From Pomphorhynchus laevis (lineage: Eukaryota > Acanthocephala > Palaeacanthocephala > Echinorhynchida > Pomphorhynchidae): a stretch of 64,000 bases of DNA. Every line of letters begins with the position of its first letter. The stretch's first letter is position 1. The notes beneath the pieces were generated by a model, which saw only the letters and a list, made by a program, of their open reading frames with translations, was not told the DNA's origin and made no database searches. This document shows positions 19,003 to 31,557 of the stretch, one piece after another. The DNA lies in contig WNNJ02001269.1 in the NCBI GenBank assembly GCA_012934845.2, positions 1 through 64,000 on the forward strand, read 5' to 3'. The position numbers and the translations under genes were made by a program.

Positions 19003-21444
19003 TTAAGTTGGAAGGTTTCCGTCTCGAGCGACCTCTAACAGGCACGCTGCATTTCCCCGCTGCACTGCACAGCTTAAACGCTGCAAGAGGAAATTGGCAG
19101 CTCTTCGATCATCTGTTGCCACCACCAACATATTGCCCAGTTTTGTCAAAAAATTCGAAGTTATCTGCCCGGCAGCACCAATTGTGTCGATCGTCAACGG
19201 CACAAATGTATATTGCGATTCGTCAATACATGTATATTTGGCCTTCTTTCGATCCTCTGCCAATCTAGCAACCTCCCCGGCCCCAGAGACCGCACTAGGC
19301 AAATGACTGGCAGCAAGAATGTTGGGACACGTGAAGTCCCATACTAGCAGACGTCCCCTTTCCTTGGGAATAGTGAAGCACCGTCCAATCTCTTTCCGTC
19401 GTTTCTGCAGAACCCGATTGTTCAAAGCGGGACGGGACACCGGCTATGGCAAGGGCGCTAGGATAAGTGTATTTACAGCACTGTGCCGATTGTGCCGAGA
19501 AACCACTCTGGGGCAGTCTAGCCCGTGAATACCAGAGGGGTCTGATACGACGCCGCACTCACACTTAAATGAAACCGAGTTGAGAATACCGAGGCGGAGG
19601 GCTGATGCAAGACATATTGAACTGTCGTCTAGTTTTGTGCCCATCGAAGCTATCGGTAGGGCATTAAGGAATGCGCCAGACCATCTGGTAGACGCGGCTA
19701 GCAAGCAAGCCCGATCTTTGGGAAAAGGCGCATGAAGCTGTCAGGTGTCGGAATTCCTTCTCAAACAATGGGGCTGTCCAACGTTTTTGCAAGGTTGTAT
19801 CCGTTGGAACAGTCAGGTCGAATTTAGTGGTCCAACTCTCTGACGCCGTTCGGTAGCTAAGATCACTAGTGCCTGAGGGATTTGCCAAACGCTCTGGGAT
19901 TAATAGCGCAGTTAAATACTTTGTGCGTGAAACAGATGAACAAAAGGCCGGTATATATAAATATTCCGCACGCAAAACACCCAGTCCACTCATCTTAACA
20001 GGTAGCGAGGCTTCACGCCAGGCTATGTCAGAGAGCCTGAGATTAAGGATTTCCTCCAGAGAATCGCGAACTTCCTCGTCGAAGGCTTTCACGAGGCCGC
20101 TTGTATAACACGGTGCGCAGCGTAAAAGGAAGTTGATCTTTGGCAGCGTCAAACAATGTCGAAGCATAAAGAAGGCGTCGTGTTTCGCAAGTTTTGAGAG
20201 CTTTCGGCTTACCTGCTGAAGTTGTGTGATAGCCGATTCTAAGAACATATCGAGTTGAAATCCGGCGCAAAGCGGAGCGCCTAGCAAGTCCGCGAATGAC
20301 ACATCACCGACTTTTACGTTTGGCATTATATCAAGTAGAGGTTGAATATAGGCACCGCTTTTAGAAATCCTTTGGCATTTGTCTGGCCGTAAGAACAATC
20401 CAATTTTTGCTCCTTGAGGTCGAATGTGTTCGATATCATTGATTAGAGTGGAAACTTCTCCCCCTATGCAGCAGTCATCCAGATACCAAACAGCTAATGG
20501 TGACAAAATGCTGTGGGTCAGACTGTTGATGGTAAGTGAGAACAGAAGAGGACCGAGAGGATCCCCTTGTTGTACTCCCTCTTTTGAATCAATCACATTG
20601 TCCTCGAAGAGAAGTGTGCTTGGGTAATCGTAGCACATTTCCACGAAGTCCTGGACCCCGGGATTTCCTTCTTTATAACCTGAAGGACTGCGCTCCTGCA
20701 GATTAAGTTAAAGACATTTTTGAAGTCTAAATTTACCATCGCTGAATTGCCTTCCAAACCGTGTTCAGCAAAACATCTTGCTGCATGCATTGCGGCCTCG
20801 ATACCCCCAAGCACACCGACGCCAAGTTGATTTGGAAGAAGCATGCCAACCACTCTCTCGGTATCAAATCTGCAAGCCACCTTAGCAGCTAGCCGGCGGA
20901 AGGTACACCCAACAGCTATAGGTCTGACTCCACCGTCCCCTTTTACGAAAGCCAGAAGCTTGGCTCCGCATAATATAGGCCTGATCGAGGTTGCCACTTT
21001 ACCCGCAAGGATGTTACTTGTTAGCTCACAAATAGATTTCAGTAGTATGTCTCCTGCGACACCACTCGAACGACTAACTAGGTCACGTAGATGAGAAGGA
21101 CTCAGGCCATCAGCGCCCCCAGCAGAAGACGGTGGAAATGACTGGAGAGCCGACAAGACAGAAGGACCCGAAATAAGTGGACCTAAATCGAGATTTGACC
21201 GCGGACGTGCGCAGCTTTCATTATAAAGTAACCGCCGTTCTGGATGTTTGCGACGCAAAAGCTCGATAGTCTGCTCGTCCGCACTCAACAGCTGGTTGTT
21301 ATCGGCAAGCAGTCGTACCGCTCCACGAATATCACCATCCTCCAACTTTTCAGAAACCTTGTTTCGAAGTTGGATCATCCCGGCGATATACAGGTTTAGT
21401 TCTTGGTGTACTGATTGTTGTGATTGCCACGCGAACAGTGGCAC
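19003..21444 (-). pseudogene. RLE-type non-LTR retrotransposon, copy 2 (decayed)
   Basis: The minus-strand pieces, in order, are 21444-20593 (SAGGADGLSPSHLRDL, GDGGVRPIAVGCTFRRL, and the A box NLDFKNVFNLI), 20644-19664 (EGVQQGDPLGPLLFSLTINS, then VWYLDDCCIGGE; thumb MSGLGVLRAEY), about 19700-19440 (zinc motif C-x-C-x8-H-x4-C) and 19440-19003 (RGRLLVWDFTCPN, LLQRLSCAVQRGNAACLLEV). The last part is the restriction-like endonuclease region. The catalytic YxDD is kept as YLDD. Frame changes separate the pieces. The 5' zinc finger seen in the copy at 59.5 kb is missing, so it is probably 5'-truncated. R2/NeSL/Utopia-like elements share this order of domains. Confidence 0.8.
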
Positions 21445-21489
21445 TGTTCGCGTGCCACTAACGAACAGTTACTTCTGTTCGTTAGTGGC
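21428..21489. repeat. two adjoining perfect hairpins
   Basis: CACGCGAACAGTG (21428-21440) is followed one base later by its reverse complement (21442-21454). Then GCCACTAACGAACAG (21454-21468) and CTGTTCGTTAGTGGC (21475-21489) form a second hairpin. They sit at the 5' end of the RLE LINE, in a GC-rich stretch. The look is of serial snap-back copying. Confidence 0.85.
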
Positions 21490-21497
21490 ACGCGCAA

Positions 21498-21639
21498 GAC
21501 TGCTTTCGCGAATCCGAGGAGTTGCATCCATGGGTTATCGTTTAGCGGGCATATGTTTATATGTGAATGACTGCTTTCGCGAATCCGAGGAGTTGCATCC
21601 ATGGGTTATCGTTTAGCGGGCATATGTTTATATGTGAAT
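21498..21639. repeat. 71-bp tandem duplication
   Basis: GACTGCTTTCGCGAATCCGA begins at 21498 and again at 21569. The two 71-bp copies look identical, so the duplication is recent. It lies between the RLE LINE and the L2 fragment. Confidence 0.85.
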
Positions 21640-21654
21640 ATATATTTAACATAT

Positions 21655-21987
21655 GTTTCCGAATCTGCTTCTCAACAATCTCGCCTCGATAATGATGTAT
21701 ATGCTTTCAGGTCTATCCTAGCAACCATTCTTCCTGATGATAACCTATCCCTCTTCAATAATATCGCTCATGTATCCTTTATTCGTTTACACAAATCAAC
21801 TAAATCCAATCATCTCAGTCATCCACTCTTAAAAATCTTTTCTGACATTATTCGCATGCCTCTTCGGTACACTCGCAACGTTTTAAACTTCTTACCACTT
21901 CATCTACTTGTCGTATCTTTCCTGACCGCTCTCCTTATGATATTGTTAAGCTCAATTTAGCTCGCATTGAGAAACATCGACGTTAAA
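21655..21987 (+). pseudogene. L2-like LINE 5' fragment, duplicate of 24615-24945
   Basis: Some 330 bp from GAATCTGCTTCTCAACAATC to GAAACATCGACGT is nearly identical to the start region of the larger L2-like element downstream. It ends abruptly at CGACGT and passes into AT-rich DNA. A 119-codon frame here is the same ORF1-region frame as in the larger copy. Confidence 0.75.
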
Positions 21988-22084
21988 TATTAATGTTATG
22001 AATTTATAAATTTATATGTTATGTTAAATTTTATGTTTATATGTAAAATATATATTAAATTTGTCTTGATTATACTAAGTTCTT

Positions 22085-22245
22085 ACAATTATTCCTGTCA
22101 GTTCCGGATTATTTCTGTCAGTTCCTCAACTTTCTTGAACTTTCTTGGCTAATAAATTAACTACTTACATTCCAGATTATTCTTGCCAGTTCCGGATTAT
22201 TCCTGTCAGTTCCAGATTATTCCTGTCAGTTCCGATCGCTACGCT
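22085..22245. repeat. 20-bp tandem repeat (ATTATTCCTGTCAGTTCC)
   Basis: Variants of GGATTATTCCTGTCAGTTCC recur about six times, with an interruption near 22,125-22,165. It precedes a zinc-motif frame, much as the 20-bp minisatellite at 60.7 kb precedes another, though the units are unrelated. Confidence 0.75.
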
Positions 22246-22278
22246 CGCGGATTGAGCTCAATCTCTCGATAAAAGGTC

Positions 22279-22537
22279 GTGCCTCAAAAAGCGCGATCTC
22301 AGATCCCTGTTCCTGATCGAGAATCTTCCACATCGGAATGCAATGATGATTATACCAGTTTTGAAGTTGGATGCGATTCCAAATATTGTGATGTATGGAC
22401 ACTTGTTCGTGTTAAAATATCCGACCACTCGGTGTATAAAACACAGTTCACATGCGGTTTTTGTACATCAGTACGACTACTACAGTTATCCTGCTCCTCT
22501 ACTTCTGTATCACACACCACTCAGACCAATGATTATT
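22279..22537 (+). pseudogene. zinc-motif ORF1 fragment of a CR1-like LINE
   Basis: Encodes FEVGCDSKYCDVWTLVRVKI, then TQFTCGFCTSVRLLQ. The spacing C-x4-C-x-V-W ... F-x-C-G-F-C is shared with the frames at 45,552 and 61,413, which marks a probable zinc-binding ORF1 head. The frame is cut by the minus-strand CR1-like insertion that begins at 22,538. Confidence 0.65.
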
Positions 22538-24003
22538 ATTAATGTTTCAACAGCACATAAAAGCATGGCTTAATTGGCTGGTTCACTGCAGAAAAAAAAG
22601 AAAATATAATAAAAGTATCACAAATACGGAAAAGCAGCTTTCCCCATGGCATCCTCCATCCGTAATTTCTTTTTGAATTCGTTGATATTGCTACTGCACA
22701 CTGTTGACTCTCCAAGCCTATTCCACAGAGATACAACTCGCCGATCAAATTGGACAGCTCGTGATTTTCTTATCCTTTCACGTCGCAGGGTTAAACCATG
22801 GCCTCGGAGGATATTGGATGAGCGCAAATGAAGACAATCTCGAAGTGGATGATCCAAATCATTAAGAATTTGCCAGACCATACTCATATCGATGTACCGG
22901 CGGGTCCACGTGACAGTCTCAAGTCTAAGTGCTTTTAATCGATCAGGGTACGACAAAAATTTCAGTTGCGGTGCTAGCTTGGTAGCTCTATGAAGTACCC
23001 TCTCTGAACTAATATGTTCTTTTGAATTTTGAGGATACACACACCGCGCAGCATATAGAAGACGGCTCAACGCATGAGCAAAGATTAGCGGACGTAGGGC
23101 AAATTGATTGAGTGCAATGAAAGTGCGTCGAAGTTGACCGATTATCCCCAACGCATTTGAACAAGCATGTTCAGTATGTGTGACGGTACTCAAATCACTG
23201 TTTATCCACACTCCCAAGTCCTTATATTTGTTCACTCGTTCTATATCACTGCTTTGAAAGCTATAATTAGCTAAAGATTGAGCACTTCCCCCACAAAACA
23301 CGTAAATGTTTTCATTTTGATATATTTACAATCAACCTATTGTGCAGAGCCCAATTTTCGACTTAATCGATATCCCGTTGCAGTTTAACTATATCATTGG
23401 GTAAACGAATTAGCCGCCTGATTTTCAAATTGTCTGCATATAAAAGCATCCGAGAATCAATAAATTCCGGGAGATCGTTGATGTAGACACTAAATAACAA
23501 TGGACCCAATACTGAACCTTGAGGCACCCCTATATTACATGGCCGCGAAGAAGAGTAAAAATTATCTACATGCACACAATAACTACAATTGCTTTAAAAC
23601 GATTCAATGCATCAAACAAGCAAAAATGGAATGCCACTTTTCTCTAGTTTATTTAAGAGGAATATATGGTCTACTCTGTCAAATGCCTTAGAGAAATCGA
23701 AGAATATGATGTCAGTAGCAATGGATACGGCTTTATTAGCTGACCAATCAAGATGGGCTGCGAGTAGATTAGTAACTGTCGAATAACCCTTACGGAAACC
23801 ATGTTGCTCAGAAGCTATTACATTATTCTCACTATAAAACTTGACCATATAACCATGTATAATTCGCTCTAACATTCTACAACATAAGCAAGTAATACTT
23901 ACTGGTCTGTAATTGTCTACTGAAGATCTATCACCCTTTTTGAAGATGGGGTGAATAATCGATTGTTTCCAATCTTTTGGAAGAGTCGTATCAATAATAG
24001 ATG
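22538..24003 (-). mobile_element. CR1-like LINE copy B1, 5'-truncated
   Basis: The minus strand holds RT pieces SEQHGFRKGYSTVTNLLAAH, FFDFSKAFDRVDHIF, IGVPQGSVLGPLLFSVYIND and the C-terminal domain IGQLRRTFIALNQFALRPLI. The active-site box reads YADN, not YADD, in this copy and in B2. The 3' end (on the left) is ATT-repeat-like. It is more than 95% identical over its length to copy B2 at 34.4-35.9 kb. Two or three frame breaks are present. It lacks the endonuclease. Confidence 0.85.
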
Positions 24004-27000
24004 TTTTAGATGATTCCCTCGCATCAACACCTGACTTCGCATCTTATAATCCCATTATTAAACCTACTCTCACACACTCCTCGTTCAACTACTACCAAAC
24101 TTTCATTAATCTTTCTCATTCTAACAATGCTAACGGTAAAGATTTTTATCTCGTACCTCCTCTTTCCTATTCCTCCCCAAATTTAAATAAATCTCAAACT
24201 TCTTTATGCTCTTCACGTACTCCTTACTCAACCTCCCCGTATCTATTTTCAATAATTTACATCCTTCCATCAAAATCATTTCCAGCAACATTTCCGATCA
24301 ACTGATTCAACACTCCATTTCTGCCAATCATGCCCCAACCTATCTTAATTCTCCTAACTTTACCTCCCACGTAACACTTCCAAATAATTTACAACCTTGA
24401 TTTAATCATCTCCAGTCACATCTCTGATAAGCCGATTCAACACCCCGCTCCTGTCTCACTTGCTCCAACCAATATTAATTCTCTATCAAGCACTCCTGTC
24501 ATTCCCACTTCTATCTGCTCATCTGCCTCGACTCCTACCAGCTCTGTCCGTCTACCACATCCACGAAATCGTTTTCCTTCGCGCGATCGCTGTATAATCA
24601 TATCAAACTTAAAGCTTTCCGAATCTGCTTCTCAACAATCTCGCCTCGATGATGATGTATCTGCTTTCAGGTCTATCCTAGCAACCATTCTTCCTGATGA
24701 TAACATATCCCTCTTCAATAATATCGCTCATGTATCCTTTATTCGTTTAAACAAATCAACTAAATCCAATCATCTCAGTCATCCACTCTTAAAAATCTTT
24801 TCTGACATTATTCGCATGCCTCTTCGGTACACTCGCAACGTTTTAAACTTCTTACCACTTCATCTACTTGTCGTATCTTTCCTGACCGCTCTCCTTATGA
24901 TATTGTTAAGCTCAATTTAGCTCGCATTGAGAAACATCGACGTGAAACAAACGGTGAGTCATCTCTATCAATCCGTAAAATCAACAGAAATTTTCACGTC
25001 ATACGCACGAGGCCAAAAATACGATGGCTCCCCGTTTCTCCCACAGTCTTCTTTGCTAGTCGATCTCGCTCCTGAATATACTTTTCGTCTTAGTTTATTC
25101 AACACTCGCTCCATTCTTCATAAAGCTGATCTGCTCCTTGATATCTTCGATCAATTATCTATCGATATTTTCTGCAATACCGAATCCTGGCACTTCGACT
25201 CTGACGATCTTGTTATTCGTCGTCTATGTCGCTGTGGTTGTTCTATAGTTTAATCAGCTCGTCCAATTGTCTCTTCCACATCTACTGCTTCTAACCATGG
25301 CGGTATAGTTGACATTGCTCGTCACCCAACGTTTCTACGTAAAATTAATGTTAACATCCGTTGCACTTCTTTCGAATTGCTAATATGCAGATCATCAACT
25401 CCTTTCCCTCTTGAACTTGTGATTGTATACCGTCCATGTTCAGTTGCCCCATCACGTATTTTCTTTAGCGAGTTTGCAGATCTTCTTTGACTGTTTATTG
25501 TCTTATACTCTTTTATTCGTTCTTGGTGACATTAACATTCGTCTTTATCGCCCGGCTGACTGACTCTATCACTTTAACTAATCTTTTTTCTGATTTTAAC
25601 TATAAATTACTTTCAACAATCCCAACTCATATTCTCGGCGGTGCTCTCGACATCATTGCTGTTTCCTAACTGCTTCAATGACTATAACTATTTGTCAATT
25701 ACTGATCCTGGTTTGTCCGATCATTTCCTTGTCACTCTTACTCTTACTCGTCCCCATCCTCCTTCTCCGCCTCCACCATTATCCACACCAAGTCGACCCT
25801 GGAAACTTCTCGATATCCCTATTCTCTGCACAGCCTTACTCAATTCTTCACTCTTTTCACTTCCTCTTAACTATCTCTCTCACGATGATCTCTGCATTCT
25901 GTTTGATTCTGAACTTATGTCTATCACCAAAACCTTCTGCCTAGTCGACTCCGACGTTCTCAGCGCTTGCGCCATGCTCTGTTGTCCGATTCTGAATGAA
26001 GTCTTTCTAAGCGTGGACTCTGTCACTCTTTTCGTGTGTATAATCGCTTTCTTAAACGTTCTCTCAACTCATCCCTCCAAATCTCCGTGATTCCTACTTT
26101 TCTCAAAGCCGTTCACATCTCCTTCTTATTCGTCCTAAACGTACTCTCTATTGACGAAATCAACTCGAGTCATCTTCCAACTCTAAATCTCATTGGAAAA
26201 TCTTAAACTCAATTCTTTCACGATCATCTACCCCTTGTAATATAAATCCTGATGAATTTTCTTCTTATCTACAAACTAAGCTATCTAATCTACTTTCCCT
26301 ACTATCTATAGCCCCCTTGTACCCTCTCTTGTCTTTAAATACTTTCCTCCCAGAACTATTCCACCTTCTTCCCGATTCATCTGATGAAGTTTCTTCGGTT
26401 CTGCTGTCATTACCTTATATAACCTCTCCTTCTGATCCAAATCCCACTCACTTATTAAAAATATCTGCTCATATATCTCACCCTTCCTAACCACATTGTT
26501 CAACTTGTCTATCCGTAGCCGTACATTTCCTTCCATATGGGAATGCGCCACTGTCCGTCCTCTACTCAAAAAGCAATATCTCGACTCCTCATTACTATCT
26601 TCGTATCGTCCTATTTCACCTCTCCCAACCCTCTCTAAACTCCTTGAGCATCTCGTTCTTAAGCAAGTTAATATATCTCTTTTCATCTAACTTATTTTAT
26701 CACTTCCAAGCCGCTTTTCGCTCTAATTACTCTACCGAAATTGCATGTCTTAAAGTTTATAACGACTTACTCATATCGCGCGATCATAAATTATGTAGTG
26801 TCATAGTTTCTCTTGATCTATCGTCTGCTTTCGAAATCGTCGATCACTCGATTCTTCTCCATCGCCTTCGTCATGATTATGGCTTCTATTTACCCACTGT
26901 ATCATTGTTTTCTTCATATCTATCAAACCGTACATTACGCGTCTATTTTACTCTTCTCTCTCCCATCCTTCATCCATCCCGTTCGGTGTTCCACAATGCT

Positions 27001-28016
27001 CCGTATTAGGCCCTATGCTTATCTCTCTTCTTCCCGGTGATTTGTCTTCGATTTCTCATAAATTTAACTTCCATGCTATGCAATATGCTGATGACATTCT
27101 CATCTATGTTCATGCACCTGTTTATCGTATTCACGATCTTAGTGTTTCTGATTCCGATTGTCTTGTCTCAATTTCCAATCATATTTCTTCCCTTCGCATT
27201 TCTCTGAATCCTGAAAAATCCAAAATTATGTGGATCCTACCTCGACGCCTCGGCTTAGAACCTCTCTCCGTATCATTAAATTCTACAATTATTCCTATCG
27301 TTAATAATCTCGTTTTCCTAGGCTTCCATTTCGACAACCAACTTTCACTTAAACCTTTCGTTAGAGATAAAGTACGCTCATCTGCCTTGATACTCCGCAA
27401 CCTTCGTCAAGTTCGTAGATTGATCGATTTCCCTTCTTGTATGACTCTCATATCTTCTCTCCTTTTTTCTAGACTCGATTATTGTCTTAGTCTATTTTCC
27501 AACTCACCTAAATCCACTCTTCTTCACCTACAACGCATCGTCAACGCATCCGTCCGAATTTTCCTCCGTCTTCGTCGTTTTGATCATACATCTCACCATC
27601 TTGCTTCTCTCGATTTGCCTACAATTTATTGTCGTGTTCAAATTCGTGTTCTTCTCGTTGCTTTCTGCCTTGTAACTTTTAATACCCCTTCATTTCTCAA
27701 CCTTCCTTTTTTGATAATTCTCGTCCTGTTTACTGTTCCTTGCGTTCTAGTAATTCCCTTCTTCTACATGTCCCAAACTACTCTACCTCCTTTGGACTCC
27801 GCTTATTTCTGGTAGCTGCTCCTCTATCGTGGAACCATCTGCCCATATATATACGCCAATCAACTTCCCTGCCGTGCTTCAAACGACAAATCCGATTCCA
27901 TTTAAACAATTTATCTGCTTGACTTTTTCATTTTTGTTTGTGGACTTGTAAGCGTGCAGCTTGTACGCATTTGCCACATTAAATAAATTTGTATTATTAT
28001 GCATTGGTGATGTTAG
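24004..28016 (+). mobile_element. L2-like LINE copy A, nearly full length but decayed
   Basis: Plus strand. There is an ORF1-like region at 24.0-24.95 kb. The endonuclease (FNTRSILHKADLLLDIFDQL; then LGDFNIRLDRP-type sequence, damaged here) spans 25.07-25.75 kb. The RT (SLPTLSKLLEHLVLKQ type, VSLDLSSAFEIVDHSI, then the YADD box AMQYADDILIYVHAPV) spans 26.5-27.2 kb. The C-terminal domain (RLDYCLSLFSNSPKSTLLHL) is followed by a stop at 27,920. The 3' UTR has a GCGT/ACGC hairpin near 27,950. Several stops and shifts break the coding frame. Clade L2/CR1-like by motif. Confidence 0.85.
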
Positions 28017-28034
28017 CAGAAGGATATTATATTT

Positions 28035-29985
28035 ATTAAATTACAAATTACAAATATATGTAATGTGGCATATGCGGTCAAGCTGTACGCTTACAAGTTC
28101 ACAAACAAAAATGAAAAAGTCAAGCAGATAAATTGTTTAAATGGAATCGGATTTGTCGTTTGAAGCACGGCAGGGAAGTTGATTGTCGTATATGAATGGG
28201 CAGATAGTTCCAGGATAGAGGAGCAGCCACCAGGAAGGAGCGGAGTCCAAAGGAGGTAGAGTAGTTTGGGATATGTAAAAGAAGGGAATTACAGGAACGC
28301 AAGGAAAAGTAAACAGGACGAGAATCATCAAGAAAAGGAAGGTTGAGAAATGAAGGGGTATGAAAAGTTACAAGGCAGAAAGCAACGAGAAGAACACGAA
28401 TTTGAACACGACAATAAATTGTAGGCAAATCGAGAGAAGCAAGATGGTGAGATGTATGATCAAAACGACGAAGACGGAGGAAAATTCGGACGGATGCGTT
28501 GACGATGCGTTGTAGGTGAAGAAGAGTGGATTTAGGTGAGTTGGAAAATAGACTAAGACAATAATCGAGTCTAGAAAAAAGGAGAGAAGATATGAGAGTC
28601 ATACAAGAAGGGAAATCGATCAATCTACGAACTTGACGAAGGTTGCGGAGTATCAAGGTAGATGATCGTACTTTATCTCTAACGAAAGGTTTAAGTGAAA
28701 GTCGGTTGTCGAAATGGAAGCCTAGGAAAACGAGATTATCAACGATAGGAAGAATTGTAGAATTTAATGATACGGAGGGAGGTTCTAAGCCGAGGCGTCG
28801 AGGTAGGATCTACATAATTTTGGGTTTATCAGGATTCAGAGAAAGGTGAAGGGAGGAAAGATGATTGGAAATTGAGACAAGACAGTCGGAAGCAGAAACA
28901 CTAAGATCGTGAATACGATAAACAGGTGCATGAGCATAGATGAGAATGTCATCAGCATATTGCATAACATGGAAATAAAGGTATGAGAAATCGAAGACAA
29001 GTCATCGATATGAAGAGAGAAAAGCATAGGGCCTAATACGGAGCATTGTGCAACACTGAACGGGATGGATGAAGGATGGGAGAGAGAAGAGTAAAATAGA
29101 CGCGAAATGTACGGTTCGATAGATATGAAGAAAACAATGATACAGTGGGTAAAAAGAAAGCATAATCATGACGAAAGCGATGGAGAAGAATCGAGTGATC
29201 GACGATGTCAAAAGCAGACGATAGATCAAGAGAAACTATGACACTATATAATTTATGATCGCGCGATATGAATAAGTCGTTATAAACTTTAAGACATGCA
29301 ATTTCGGTAGATTAATTAGAGCGAAAATCAGCTTGGAAGGGAGGGAACAAGTTGGAGGACAGTAGATATGCACTAAGTTGCTTGAGAACTAGACGCTCAA
29401 GAAGTTTAGAAAGGGTTGGGATAAGTGAGATAGAACGATACAAAGATGGTAGTGAGGGGTCGAGAGATTGCTTTTTGAGTAGAGGACGGACAGTGGCGCA
29501 TTTCCAGTAGGAAGGAAATGTACGGCTACGGATAGACAAGTTGAACAATTTAGTTAGGAAGGGTGATATAGATGAGCGTATATTGTTAAGCAAGTGAGTG
29601 GAAAATGGGTCAGAAGAAGATGATTTATTTAATAATAATAGAAGAACCAAAGAATCTTCATCAGACGAAACTGGTAGAAAGTGGAATAGTTCTGGGATAT
29701 AAGTTTTCAAACAGAAGATATGATACAAGGGGCATATGGGTAGAAGGGAAAGTAAATTAGATAGCTTAGATTGTAGATAAGTAAAAAATTGGGCAGGATT
29801 TATGTTACAAGGGTAGATGATCTTGAAAGAATTGAGTTTAAGATTTTCCAATGAGATTTAGAGTTGGAAGATGACTGGAGTTGATTTCGCCAAAAGAGAA
29901 TACGCTTAATACGCATAAGAATGAGATGGGAACGGCGTTGAGAAAAGTACGAATCACGAAGATTTGAAGGGAGTGAGTTTATTAT
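28035..29985 (-). mobile_element. L2-like LINE copy B, tail-to-tail with copy A
   Basis: Minus strand. 29851-29312 encodes ISLIPTLSKLLERLVLKQLS, and 28656-28120 encodes MILRNLRQVRRLIDFPSCMT, then the stop at the same site as copy A. The RT frame is broken two or three times between them. Its 3' end meets the 3' end of copy A at about 28,017-28,035, making a giant inverted repeat of about 1.9-kb arms. It lacks ORF1 and most of the endonuclease. Confidence 0.85.
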
Positions 29986-30290
29986 TTATTTATGTATTGG
30001 TGATGTTAGCAAAAAAATATTAGTTAGAGCAATAGAGTCAGCTGGACGATCAAGACGAATGTTAAGTCACTGAAAACAAAAGAATGAGTATAAGAATTTG
30101 AACAGTGTGAAAGAAGATCTGAAAGGTCTTAAACGAAACCTACAAAAACCTGAAACTAAATCTTCAACGCTACGCTTTACTGAACCAAAAAATTGCTCGC
30201 ATTTGTTTATATTATGACCTTCTAAAAGTTTCAGAAAACACTCTAAAGTTAAAATTTTTGATGACTTATGGAACATTTCCTCAATATTGT
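29986..30290. other. unassigned segment between L2 copies
   Basis: 29,986-30,065 has the L2 endonuclease phrase in reverse (LDRPADSIALTN) joined to AT-rich DNA containing TATTGGTGATGTTAGCA, which also occurs at about 28,000. From 30,065 to 30,290 one plus frame reads LNETYKNLKLNLQRYALLNQ, possibly an N-terminal piece of a Penelope-like RT. A minus frame (30327-30067) is also open. Neither can be firmly assigned. Confidence 0.4.
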
Positions 30291-31447
30291 GTGTAAGATT
30301 GAGGTGAAATTTATCGACGTGAAACAAATGCGAGTCATCCTTATCAATCAGTCAAATCGAGTAAATTTTCACGTTCTTCACACAAGGCCAAAAATTCGAT
30401 GGCGTCCCATCTCTCCCCCTGTCTTCTTTGCTAATCGATCTCGCTCCTGAGTATACTTTTCGTCTTAGTATTTTCAACACTCGCTCCATTCTTCATAAAG
30501 CGGATCTGCTCCTTGATATCTTCGATCAATTATCTATCGATATTCTCTGCATTACCGAATCCTGGCACTAACTCTGACGATCTTGCTATTCATCGTATAT
30601 GTCGCACTGGTTGTTATCTAGTTGAATCAGCTCGTCAAATTACATCTCATACATCTACTGCGTCTAACCATGGCGGTATTGTTGCCATTGCTCGTCACCC
30701 AATGTCTTTACGTAAAATCAACGTTAACATCCGTTACAATCCGTTCGAATTACTCATATGCAGATTATCAACGCCTTCCCCTCTGGACCTTGTGATTATA
30801 TACCGTCCATGCTCAGCTGCCTTTCACGTATGTTCTTTAACAACCTTGTAGATCTTCTTTCACGCTGTTCATTGTCTTATACTCCTATATTTGTTCTTGG
30901 TGACTTTAACATTCGTCTTGATCGTCCAGCTGACTCTATTACTCTAGCTAATATTTTTTTTCTGATTTTAACTATAAATTACTTTCAACAAGCCCCACTA
31001 ATAATCTCGGCGGTTCTCTCGACATCATTGCTGTTCCCAACTGCTTCAATGACTAACTTCTTATCAATTACTGATTATGGTTTGTCCGATCATTTCCTTG
31101 TCACTCTTACTCTTAATCGTCCCCATCCTCCTTCTCCTCCTCCAACATTAGCTACTCTAAGTCGACCTTGGAAACTTCTCGATGTCCATATTCTCTGTTC
31201 TGCCTTACTCAATTCTTCACTCTTTTCGCTTCCACTTAACTATCTTTCTCCCGATGATTTCTGCATTGTTTGATTCTGAAATTACGTCGATCCTCAATCA
31301 CCTTTTACCTATTCAACCCCGACGCTTTCAGCGCTTGCGCAAGGCATCCGGGTTCGATTCCGACCGTAGTCTTTCTAAGCTTCAACCCCGTCACTCTTCT
31401 CGTGTGTTTAATCGTTTTCTTAAACGTTCTCCAAACTCACTGTTGTG
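30290..31447 (+). pseudogene. L2-like LINE copy C, endonuclease part only
   Basis: The plus strand reads FNTRSILHKADLLLDIFDQL, ASNHGGIVAIARHPMSLRKI, VLGDFNIRLDRPADS, and the SDHFLVTLTLNRPHP end of an apurinic-type endonuclease. It stops at 31,447 where the 287-bp hammerhead repeats begin. Frames shift several times. It is closely similar to copy F at 49.6 kb. Confidence 0.8.
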
Positions 31448-31557
31448 ATCACTGTTGTGATCGGCTGTGGACTTGAAGGTTGTCTTGTAATAATCATCAT
31501 TTTGATGAACCCTTCTAAACTGTGGTGGAGGATCCCTAAACACTCTTAAAATCTGGA

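Noticed and set aside
26306-26686. 126-codon minus-strand ORF (and similar ones at 27179-27400 and 28643-28849)
   Set aside because: Antisense to L2-like LINE RT coding. The T/C-rich LINE strand lacks stop codons in reverse.
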